From Burkholderiales bacterium (lineage in GTDB: Bacteria > Pseudomonadota > Gammaproteobacteria > Burkholderiales > Casimicrobiaceae), in the NCBI GenBank assembly GCA_015075645.1, contig JABTUF010000002.1, forward strand, positions 310,001 through 374,000: DNA of 64,000 bases. Direction: 5' to 3'. Below the pieces are notes generated by a model. The model was not told where the DNA came from, did no database searches, and worked only from the letters and a program-made list of their open reading frames with translations. Shown in pieces: positions 52,573 through 60,532 of this stretch (positions are counted from its first letter, which is position 1; each line of letters begins with the position of its first letter). A program made the position numbers and the translations under genes.

Positions 52573-53472
52573 ATGCGCCGCACGACCCGACTGAAGGAAC
52601 TCATCGCCTCGCCCCGCATCGTCGTGATGCCCGGGGTGCACGACGCGCTCGGCGCGCGCCTCGCGGAAGCGGCGGGCTTCGAGGCACTGACGCAAGGCGG
52701 CTACAGCGCCACCGCCTCGCTCCTCGGCGCGCCCGATTCCTCGCAGCTCTCGCTGACCGAGATGTCGCAGATGTACTCGAGGTTGGCCGACGCGACCGCG
52801 CTGCCGATCCTCGCCGACGCGGATACCGGGTTCGGCAACGTCACCAACGTCGCACGCACCGTGCGGCTCTACGAGAAGGCGGGCGTCGCGGGCCTCTTCC
52901 TCGAGGACCAGGTGTTCCCGAAACGCTGCGGCCACATGGCGGGCAAGGCCGTCGTGCCCACCGCCGAGTGGCTCGCCAAGATCAAGGCCGCGCTCGACGC
53001 GCGGGTCGACCCGGACTTGGTCGTCATGGCGCGCACCGACGCGCTCGCCGTGCACGGCCTCGACGACGCGATCGAGCGCGCGCAACTCGCCCGCGAGGCC
53101 GGCGCGGACCTGCTGTTCGTCGAGGCGCCGACCGACGTCGCGCAGATGCGCCGCATCTGCCGCGAGGTTCCCGGTCCCTGTCTCGCCAACAACGTCGAGC
53201 ACGGCCGCACGCCGGTCCTGCCCTCCGCCGAACTCGAGGCGATCGGCTACGCGGCGGTCGTCTTCCCGGTCGCGGCGACCTACGCGGTCGCGCACGCGTT
53301 GCGCTCGCTCTACGCCACGCTCCGGCGCACCGGCACGACGGCGGAGGCCGCCTCATCGCTCGTCACCTTCGACGAGTTCAACGAACTGGTCGGCCTCTCG
53401 GCGCAGCGCCGTCGCGAAGCCCATCTGACCGAAGATGCCGAGGCGCAGGTCGCGCGGCATCCGCGAAGCTGA
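52573..53472 (+). CDS. isocitrate lyase/PEP mutase family enzyme
   Basis: The product is 299 aa. It is a ICL/PEPM barrel with PILADADTGFGN (Mg-binding Asp pair), LFLEDQVFPKRCGHMAGK (the KRCGH catalytic loop) and ARTDALAVHGLDDAIERA. The KRCGH sequence is that of lyases (2-methylisocitrate, 2,3-dimethylmalate or oxaloacetate) rather than PEP mutase. No prpC/prpD or other propionate genes are near. The TRAP transporter 40 bp downstream on the same strand suggests it acts on an imported organic acid. The ATG at 52573 gives the family start. Confidence 0.88.
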   Translation: MRRTTRLKELIASPRIVVMPGVHDALGARLAEAAGFEALTQGGYSATASLLGAPDSSQLSLTEMSQMYSRLADATALPILADADTGFGNVTNVARTVRLYEKAGVAGLFLEDQVFPKRCGHMAGKAVVPTAEWLAKIKAALDARVDPDLVVMARTDALAVHGLDDAIERAQLAREAGADLLFVEAPTDVAQMRRICREVPGPCLANNVEHGRTPVLPSAELEAIGYAAVVFPVAATYAVAHALRSLYATLRRTGTTAEAASSLVTFDEFNELVGLSAQRRREAHLTEDAEAQVARHPRS

Positions 53473-53512
53473 TCGCCCTCCCCCGTCCAGCGTCCCCACC
53501 CAGGAGCCCCCG

Positions 53513-54502
53513 ATGATCCCGAACCTGCGTTTCCTCGCCGCCGCCTTCGCGCTGGCCTTCGCCGCCTCGGCGACGGCCCAACCGGTCGTCATGCGCATCT
53601 CGCACCAGGTGCCGCCGGCGCACCACATGACCAAGCTCCTCGAGAGCTTCGCCGCGGACGTGAAGGCGCGGACCGGCGGCGGCGTCGACGTCCAGCTCTA
53701 CGGCTCCGAGCAGATCGCGAAGGCGGCCGAGAACTTCCCGCAGGTCGCGCGCGGCACGATCGAGGCCGCGATGAGCGTGAACCCGCAGTGGGGCAAGACG
53801 ATCCCCGAGATGAGCGCGACGCTCATTCCCTACGCGATGGGCGAGCTCGAGCGCATCAAGCGCTTCCCCAAGTCCGAGGCGCGCAAGTTCCTGGATGCCA
53901 AGCTCGAGCAGCGCGGCGTGCACAGCCTGGCCTGGCTCTACATCACGCGCCAGACGATCATCACGTCCTCCAGGCGGCCGATCATCGCGATCGACGACTT
54001 CAAGGGCGTGAAGATCCGGGGCTTGAACTCGATGACCGACACCGGCCTCGTCGCGGCCGGTGCGGCGCCCTCCGCGATGCCGGGTTCCGAGGTCTATCAG
54101 GCGCTGCAGTCCGGCGTGCTCGACGCCGGGCTGACCGACGTGTCCGCCGCGTTCAGCCGCAAGTACTTCGAGGTGCAGAAGTACGGGACCGTCGGGCCGA
54201 TCTACACGATCTATTTCCACATGTACGTGAACCCGGCGTGGTGGGCGAAGCTCAAGCCGGAGTACCGGCAAGCGCTCGAGGCCGCCGCCGCGAAGGTCGA
54301 AGCCGACGCGATCGGCGTCACCGAAGCGACGGCGGACGCGGCGATCCGCGACCTGCAGACCAAGGGCATGGCGATCCATCTGCAGACGCCCGCCGAGCAG
54401 GCCGCGTGGCGCGCGGTCATGGAACCGGCGGTGCGCGATGCCTTCCTCAAGGCGGCGCCGGAGGGCGGTCCCAAGATCCTCGAACTGCTGGGCAAGCTCT
54501 GA
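53513..54502 (+). CDS. dctP: TRAP transporter substrate-binding protein DctP
   Basis: The product is 329 aa with a signal peptide cut near ATAQ (residue 22). It is a DctP-type periplasmic binding protein (MRISHQVPPAHHMTKLLESFAADVKARTGG; IDDFKGVKIRGLNSMTDTGLVAAGAAPSAMPGSEVYQALQSGVLDAG). The usual carboxylate-binding Arg is expected in the VKIRG segment. Ligands are organic acids; the exact one is not predictable. It is the first gene of dctPQM. Confidence 0.92.
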   Translation: MIPNLRFLAAAFALAFAASATAQPVVMRISHQVPPAHHMTKLLESFAADVKARTGGGVDVQLYGSEQIAKAAENFPQVARGTIEAAMSVNPQWGKTIPEMSATLIPYAMGELERIKRFPKSEARKFLDAKLEQRGVHSLAWLYITRQTIITSSRRPIIAIDDFKGVKIRGLNSMTDTGLVAAGAAPSAMPGSEVYQALQSGVLDAGLTDVSAAFSRKYFEVQKYGTVGPIYTIYFHMYVNPAWWAKLKPEYRQALEAAAAKVEADAIGVTEATADAAIRDLQTKGMAIHLQTPAEQAAWRAVMEPAVRDAFLKAAPEGGPKILELLGKL

Positions 54503-54521
54503 CCGTCCGGCGGGTCTCATC

Positions 54522-55052
54522 TTGAAGGCGCTGGAACGGCTCGTGCGCGCGCTCGCGCGCACGGGCAACGCGCTCGCGGCCGCCGCGACGCTCGTGTCGA
54601 TGGCGGTGATCGGCTATTCGGTGGTGATGAGGTACTTCCTCAACCACCCGACGCCGTGGGTCGACGAACTGGTCGGCTACCTGCTGGTCGCGATCGTCAT
54701 GCTCGCCGCGGCCGATGCGCTCCTGAACGGCGAGCACATCTCGGTGGACGTGCTGACCGAGCGGCTCGGCGCGCGCGGACGATGGCTCGTCGCGCTGGGC
54801 GGCCTCGTCGCGGTCGCGGCGTCCGCTGCGCTCCTCGCCGTCGAAGGCGTCGACATGGTCGCGTTCTCGCGGATGGTCGACCTGCGCTCCAACGGCTACC
54901 TCGCGGCGCCGATGTGGCTGCCCCAACTCGCCGTGCCGATCGGCGCCGGTCTGCTCGGCGTCGCGGCGGTGGTCGCGTTCATCGTCACGTTCCGCGCGCG
55001 CCGCCTGCCGGACCCGGAAACGCGCGACCGCCGCGCCGAGTACCGCGAGTAG
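54522..55052 (+). CDS. dctQ: TRAP transporter small permease DctQ
   Basis: The product is 176 aa with four transmembrane helices and the family motif VVMRYFLNHPTPWVDELVGYLLVAIVMLAAADALLNGEHISVDVL. No ATG or GTG is available in the right place; the TTG at 54522 gives the expected N-terminus (LKALERLVRALARTGN). It forms the membrane complex with DctM. Confidence 0.88.
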   Translation: MKALERLVRALARTGNALAAAATLVSMAVIGYSVVMRYFLNHPTPWVDELVGYLLVAIVMLAAADALLNGEHISVDVLTERLGARGRWLVALGGLVAVAASAALLAVEGVDMVAFSRMVDLRSNGYLAAPMWLPQLAVPIGAGLLGVAAVVAFIVTFRARRLPDPETRDRRAEYRE

Positions 55053-55058
55053 CGGCCG

Positions 55059-56345
55059 ATGCTGTTCGCGGCGATCCTCGTCGGCCTCGTGGCCGTCCTG
55101 CTGACCGGGATTCCCGTGTTCGCCGGCCTGACGCTGTTCGCCACCGCGATCGTCTACGTGGCCGAGGGCAACCTCGGCGGCATGGCCGACCTCGTGTTCG
55201 GCAAGCTCGACACCTACCTGCTGGTGGCGATCCCGCTGTTCACGCTGATGGCCCACTTCATGATCCGCGGCAAGGTCGTCGACGACCTCTTCGGCGCCGC
55301 GCACACGCTCCTGCGCCACCTCCCCGGCGGGATGGGCGTCGCGACGGTCGCAGCCTGCACCGTGTTCGCCGCGATCTCCGGGTCGAGCGTCGCCACCGCG
55401 CTCACGATCGGCTCCGCGGCGATCCCGCTGATGATCCGCTACGGCTACAGCCCGCGCTTCGCCTACGGCGTGGTCGGCGGCGGCGGGACGCTCGGCATCC
55501 TGATCCCGCCGTCCGGACCGATGGTGCTGTTCGGCGTCGTGTCCGACACCTCGATCGGCGCGCTCTTCATGGCAGGCGTGCTGCCCGGCCTGATGCTCGC
55601 GGCCATCTTCGCGGTCTACTGCATGACCGCGTCGAAGCTCGCGCGCCGTCCGGTGCGCGCCGAGCCGCGCGCGGGCGCGCGCGAGGCGCTCGCCGCGCTG
55701 CGCCGCTCGTCGTGGGCGCTGGCGCTCCCGCTGCTCGTGCTGGGCGGCATGTACTTCGGCGTCTTCACCGCCACCGAGGCGGCCGCCGCGGGTGCGCTCG
55801 GCGCGCTCGCGATCGGCGCGCTCGTCTACCGCAACCTCGGCCCCCGCGACATCTGGCAGGCGGCGGTCGACGCGGCGCGCAACTCCGCGATGCTGTTCCT
55901 GATCCTCGCGGCCGCCGCGATGCTCGGCAACGCGCTCACCAAGCTCCGGATCCCCAACCAGATGGTGGAGCTCGTGACGCAGCACGGGCTGTCGCAGACC
56001 GCCTTCCTGCTCGCGGTGATGGCGCTGGTGTTCGTGCTCGGCATGTTCCTCGAGACCATCTCGATCATCCTGATCACGACGCCGGTCGTGCTGCCGATCC
56101 TCGCCGCGCTGCACATCAACCCGATCTGGTACGGGATCCTGCTCGCCATCAACCTCGAACTCGCGCTGATCACCCCGCCGGTCGGCATGAACCTGTTCGC
56201 GATCAAGGCGATCGCGCCGGCCTCGATACGCGAGATCATCGCCGGCGTCCTGCCCTACGTCGTGCTGCTCTTGATCGGACTGGGCCTCGTGCTCGTCTTC
56301 CCGTCGATCGCGCTCTGGCTCCCGGGGACGATGCGCTACCAGTGA
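55059..56345 (+). CDS. dctM: TRAP transporter large permease DctM
   Basis: The product is 428 aa with about 11-12 hydrophobic segments. Conserved parts are TGIPVFAGLTLFATAIV, AISGSSVATALTIGSAAIPLMIRYGY, GGGGTLGILIPPSGPMVLFGVVSDTSIGALFMAGVLPGL and ITPPVGMNLFAIKAIA. It carries out sodium-driven uptake of the DctP-delivered solute. It starts 6 bp after dctQ. The next gene is 206 bp away and may have its own promoter. Confidence 0.94.
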   Translation: MLFAAILVGLVAVLLTGIPVFAGLTLFATAIVYVAEGNLGGMADLVFGKLDTYLLVAIPLFTLMAHFMIRGKVVDDLFGAAHTLLRHLPGGMGVATVAACTVFAAISGSSVATALTIGSAAIPLMIRYGYSPRFAYGVVGGGGTLGILIPPSGPMVLFGVVSDTSIGALFMAGVLPGLMLAAIFAVYCMTASKLARRPVRAEPRAGAREALAALRRSSWALALPLLVLGGMYFGVFTATEAAAAGALGALAIGALVYRNLGPRDIWQAAVDAARNSAMLFLILAAAAMLGNALTKLRIPNQMVELVTQHGLSQTAFLLAVMALVFVLGMFLETISIILITTPVVLPILAALHINPIWYGILLAINLELALITPPVGMNLFAIKAIAPASIREIIAGVLPYVVLLLIGLGLVLVFPSIALWLPGTMRYQ

Positions 56346-56551
56346 CGCGCCGCCGGGCCCGAGCGCCCGGAGACCCGGGTGGCGTCATGGTCGCGACGCT
56401 GCGCTGCGAATTGCCCCGCGCCCGATGCCAGCGTAAACTTCGCGCCGAATCGCGCGGCGGGCCAAAAGCCCGTGCGGCGCACGCTGTTCGCGGAGCCCCA
56501 TCGACAGGCTCCGGAGCATCCCGAGACACGATCTTTGCGGAGCCCCGCCCG

Positions 56552-59500
56552 ATGTCCCCGACCGGTCCTTCCTCCGGCGTCGTGCTCGCCGACGTCACGC
56601 TCGACGACAAGTACGCGCTCGACCACGGCCGCGTCTACCTGACCGGCATCCAGGCGTTCGTCCGACTGCTGATCCTGCAGCAGCAGCGCGACCGCGCCGC
56701 CGGGCTCAACACGGCCGGCTTCGTGTCCGGCTATCGCGGGAGCCCCCTGGGCGGCCTCGACCAGTCATTGTGGAGCGCGCGCAAGTTCCTCGAGCGCGCG
56801 AACGTGAAGTTCCAGCCGGGCCTGAACGAGGACCTCGCGGCCACGTCGATCTGGGGCACGCAGCAGGTGAACCTGCACCCGGGCGCGGCCGTCGACGGCG
56901 TCTACGCGATGTGGTACGGCAAGGGGCCCGGCGTCGACCGCTGCGGCGACGTGTTCAAGCACGCGAACTACGCGGGGACCAGCAAGCACGGCGGCGTGCT
57001 GGTGCTCGCCGGCGACGACCACGCGGCGAAGTCGTCGACGGTGCCGCACCAGTCCGATCACGCGTTCTCGGCGGCGATGATCCCGGTGCTCTACCCGTCG
57101 TCGGTACAGGAGATCCTCGACCTCGGACTGCACGGCTGGGCGATGAGCCGCTACTCGGGCCTGTGGGTCGGCTTCAAGTGCGTCGCCGACACGGTCGAGA
57201 GCTCGGCGTCGGTGTCGATCGATCCGGATCGCGTGAAGATCATCGTGCCCGACGACTTCCCGCTGCCGCCCGACGGCGTGTCGATCCGCTGGCCCGACCC
57301 GTTCCTCGCGACCGAGGCGCGACTGCAGGACTACAAGATCTACGCGGCGCTGCACTACGCGCGCGTCAACAAGCTGAACCGCATCGTCGTCGACAGCCCG
57401 AAGCCGCGGCTCGGCATCGTCACCTCGGGCAAGAGCTACCTCGACGTGCGCCAGGCGCTCGACGACCTCGGCCTCGACGAGCGCGACATGGCCGACCTCG
57501 GCATCCGGCTCTACAAGATCGCGATGCCCTGGCCGCTCGAGCCCGAGGGCGTGCGCGAGTTCGCCGAAGGGCTGGACGAGATCCTCGTCGTCGAGGAGAA
57601 GCGGCAGGTCGTCGAGTACCAGTTGAAGGAGCAGCTCTACAACTGGCGCGACGACGTCCGCCCGCGCGTGGTCGGCAAGTTCGACGAGAAGGGCGAGTGG
57701 GTGCGTCCGCACGGCGACTGGCTGCTGCCCGCCGCGGGCGAACTCACGCCCGCGATGATCGCGCGCGTGATCGCCGGGCGCATCGAGCGCCTCGGATTGC
57801 ATCCGAACGAAGGCGACCGCGAGAGGATCGCGAAACGCGTCGCGTTCATCGACGCGAAGGAGGCGGCGCTCGCGAAGCCGCGCATCTCGATCGCGCGCAC
57901 GCCCTACTTCTGCTCGGGCTGCCCGCACAACACCTCGACCCGCGTCCCCGAAGGGAGCCGCGCGACCGCCGGCATCGGCTGCCACGTGATGGCGATCTGG
58001 ATGGACCGGTCGACCTCCGAGTTCACGCACATGGGCGGCGAAGGCGTGCCGTGGATCGGCCAGGCGCCGTTCACGCGCGAGAAGCACATCTTCGCGAACC
58101 TGGGCGACGGCACCTACTACCACTCGGGGCTGCTCGCGATCCGCGCGGCGATCGCCGCGAAAGTCAATATCACCTACAAGATCCTCTACAACGACGCGGT
58201 GGCGATGACCGGCGGCCAGCCGATCGACGGCCCGCTCACGCCGCAGGACATCGCGCGCCAAGTCGCGGCCGAGGGCGTGAAGCGCATCGTCGTGGTGTCC
58301 GACGAACCCGGCAAGTACCCGTCCGGCTACTTCGACCGGTCGATCGAGATCCACCATCGCGACGACCTCGACGCCGTGCAGCGCACGCTGCGCGGCGTCG
58401 AGGGCACGACGGTGCTCCTCTACGACCAGACCTGCGCGGCCGAGAAGCGCCGGCGCCGCAAGCGCGGCACCTTCCCCGATCCGGCGAAGCGCGTCGTCAT
58501 CAACGAGCTGGTGTGCGAGGGCTGCGGCGACTGCGGCGTCAAGTCGAACTGCGTGTCGGTCGCCCCGCTCGAGACCGAGTTCGGCCGCAAGCGCACGATC
58601 GACCAGTCGTCCTGCAACAAGGACTACTCCTGCGTCGACGGCTTCTGCCCGTCGTTCGTGACCGTCGAAGGCGGTCAGCTCCGCAAGCCGAAGAAGGCCG
58701 AGGTGCTCGACTTCGCCGCGCTGCCGGCGCCCGCCGCGACCCCGTCGATCGAGACGCCCTACGGCATCCTCGTCACCGGGATCGGCGGCACCGGCGTCGT
58801 GACGATCGGCGCACTGCTCGGCATGGCGGCGCATCTCGAAGGCCGCGGCGTGTCGGTGCTCGACATGGCCGGCCTCGCCCAGAAGAACGGCGCGGTGGTC
58901 TCGCACGTCCGGATCGCCGACACGCCCGAGAAGCTGCACGCGACGCGCATCGCGGCGGGCGAGGCCCGCCTCGTGCTCGCCTGCGACATCCTGACCGGCG
59001 TCGGCTACGAGTCGATCGCGAAGATGCAGCGCGGCGTGTCGAAGGCGCTCGTCAACACCGGGCTCGTGATGCCGGCGGACTTCACGCGCAAGCCGGACCT
59101 CGTGTTCCCGCTGGGCTCGATGGAGCGCGAGATCGCGGACGCGGTCGCGCCGGGGGACGCCGAGTTCCTCGACGCCTCGACGATCGCGACGCGGCTCATG
59201 GGCGACTCGATCGCGACCAACCTGTTCATGGTCGGGTTCGCCTACCAGCGCGGCCAGTTGCCGCTCTCCGAGGCGTCGATTCTGCGCGCGATCGAGTTGA
59301 ACGCGACCTCGGTCGAGTCGAACAAGCTCGCGTTCCAGTGGGGACGGATGGCGGCCCATGCGCCGGAGCGGGTGCGCGAGGCGGCCACGCCGAAGAGCGC
59401 GCTCCCCGAGTCGCAGCGGCTGTCCGGCTCGCTCGACGAGATCGTCGATCGCCGCGTCGCGTTCCTCACCGACTACCAGGACGCCGCCTACGCGAAGGCC

Positions 59501-60097
59501 TACGCCGATCTCGTCGCGCGCGTGCGCACGACCGAGTCGCGCGTGGTGCCCGGTTCGACCGCGCTCGCGGAAGCCGTCGCCCGCTACGACTTCAAGCTCC
59601 GCGCGATCAAGGACGAGTACGAGGTCGCGCGCCTGTACGCCGAGAGCGACTTCGCCGCGCGCGTGGCCGGACAATTCGAGGGCGATTACAGGCTCGTGTT
59701 CCATCTCGCGCCGCCGTTCACGAACAAGCCCGACGCGGCGACCGGTGTCGCGAAGAAGTCGACCTACGGTCCGTGGATGATGAAGGCGTTCCGCGTGCTC
59801 GCGAAATTGCGGCGCTATCGCGGCACCGCGTTCGACGTCTTCGGGCGCACCGAGGAGCGCAAGCTCGAGCGGCGGCTCCTCGCCGAGTACGAGGCGCTCG
59901 TGGACGAGATGCTGGGCAGGCTCGCCCCGCACAACCACAAGCTCGCCGTCGACCTCGCCTCCGTGCCCGAGCACATCCGCGGCTACGGACACGTCAAGCT
60001 CGCGCACGTCAAGGACGCGAAGGCGCGCGAGACCGTGTTGCTGGGCGAGTTCCGCGCCGCACAGGCGCCCTCGCCCAGCGTCAAGGTGGCCGCGTAG
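56552..60097 (+). CDS. fused indolepyruvate ferredoxin oxidoreductase (alpha-beta-gamma type)
   Basis: The product is 1181 aa, the single-chain form found in proteobacteria. The N-terminal part is the pyrimidine/PP domain (VYLTGIQAFVRLLILQQQRD, GFVSGYRGSPLGGLDQ); the middle is the TPP domain (YFCSGCPHNTSTRVPEG, HMGGEGVPWIGQAPF, ILYNDAVAMTGGQP); an Fe-S segment follows (CEGCGDCGVKSNC and CNKDYSCVDGFCPSF); the C-terminus is the gamma domain (TGIGGTGVVTIGALLGMAAHLEG, GLAQKNGAVVSHVRI). It converts aryl- or other 2-oxo acids to acyl-CoA and reduces ferredoxin. It could serve aromatic amino acid breakdown or organic-acid use. A REP array follows the stop. Confidence 0.94.
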   Translation: MSPTGPSSGVVLADVTLDDKYALDHGRVYLTGIQAFVRLLILQQQRDRAAGLNTAGFVSGYRGSPLGGLDQSLWSARKFLERANVKFQPGLNEDLAATSIWGTQQVNLHPGAAVDGVYAMWYGKGPGVDRCGDVFKHANYAGTSKHGGVLVLAGDDHAAKSSTVPHQSDHAFSAAMIPVLYPSSVQEILDLGLHGWAMSRYSGLWVGFKCVADTVESSASVSIDPDRVKIIVPDDFPLPPDGVSIRWPDPFLATEARLQDYKIYAALHYARVNKLNRIVVDSPKPRLGIVTSGKSYLDVRQALDDLGLDERDMADLGIRLYKIAMPWPLEPEGVREFAEGLDEILVVEEKRQVVEYQLKEQLYNWRDDVRPRVVGKFDEKGEWVRPHGDWLLPAAGELTPAMIARVIAGRIERLGLHPNEGDRERIAKRVAFIDAKEAALAKPRISIARTPYFCSGCPHNTSTRVPEGSRATAGIGCHVMAIWMDRSTSEFTHMGGEGVPWIGQAPFTREKHIFANLGDGTYYHSGLLAIRAAIAAKVNITYKILYNDAVAMTGGQPIDGPLTPQDIARQVAAEGVKRIVVVSDEPGKYPSGYFDRSIEIHHRDDLDAVQRTLRGVEGTTVLLYDQTCAAEKRRRRKRGTFPDPAKRVVINELVCEGCGDCGVKSNCVSVAPLETEFGRKRTIDQSSCNKDYSCVDGFCPSFVTVEGGQLRKPKKAEVLDFAALPAPAATPSIETPYGILVTGIGGTGVVTIGALLGMAAHLEGRGVSVLDMAGLAQKNGAVVSHVRIADTPEKLHATRIAAGEARLVLACDILTGVGYESIAKMQRGVSKALVNTGLVMPADFTRKPDLVFPLGSMEREIADAVAPGDAEFLDASTIATRLMGDSIATNLFMVGFAYQRGQLPLSEASILRAIELNATSVESNKLAFQWGRMAAHAPERVREAATPKSALPESQRLSGSLDEIVDRRVAFLTDYQDAAYAKAYADLVARVRTTESRVVPGSTALAEAVARYDFKLRAIKDEYEVARLYAESDFAARVAGQFEGDYRLVFHLAPPFTNKPDAATGVAKKSTYGPWMMKAFRVLAKLRRYRGTAFDVFGRTEERKLERRLLAEYEALVDEMLGRLAPHNHKLAVDLASVPEHIRGYGHVKLAHVKDAKARETVLLGEFRAAQAPSPSVKVAA

Positions 60098-60111
60098 TGC
60101 CCGAGAACCCC

Positions 60112-60490
60112 TGTGGGTCGGGCTTCAGCCCGACAGGATTCGGTCCGATGCCACACAGCGGCGTCGGCCTGAAGGCCGTCCTACGGTTCGAGGTCGTGGG
60201 TCGGGCTTCAGCCCGACCGGGATAGCCCGATGCCAAGGAAAGGCGTCGGCCTGAAGGCCGACCTACGGTTCGAGGTCGTGGGTCGGGCTTCAGCCCGACC
60301 GGGATAACCCGATGCCACGGAAAGGCGTCAGCTTGAAGGCCGACCTACGGTTCGAGGTCGTGGGTCGGGCTTCAGCCCGACCAGGATAACCCGATGCCAC
60401 GGAAAGGCGTCAGCTTGAAGGCCGACCTACGGTTCGAGGTCGTGGGTCGGGCTTCAGCCCGACAGCTTGGGCTTCAGCCCGACGCCTTGC
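60112..60490. repeat. REP/BIME tandem array (about four units plus a partial)
   Basis: Units of about 80 bp alternate GTGG+GTCGGGCTTCAGCCCGAC with GTCGGCCTGAAGGCCGAC+CTAC. The middle spacer (CGGGATAACCCGATGCCACG) and the joint (GGTTCGAGGTC) differ from those of the 13.6-15.6 kb array, while the palindromes and heads are the same. It fills the gap between the oxidoreductase gene and the prolyl oligopeptidase gene, so the last 40 bp before the latter is the only non-repeat sequence available as promoter. Confidence 0.92.
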
Positions 60491-60532
60491 GAACATTCAA
60501 CGACGTCCGGCGCGAGCCTGACCTGTGATCCC

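Noticed and set aside
56765..60007. Long minus-strand open frame opposite the oxidoreductase gene
   Set aside because: Antisense shadow. The plus-strand frame has TPP and Fe-S motifs throughout.
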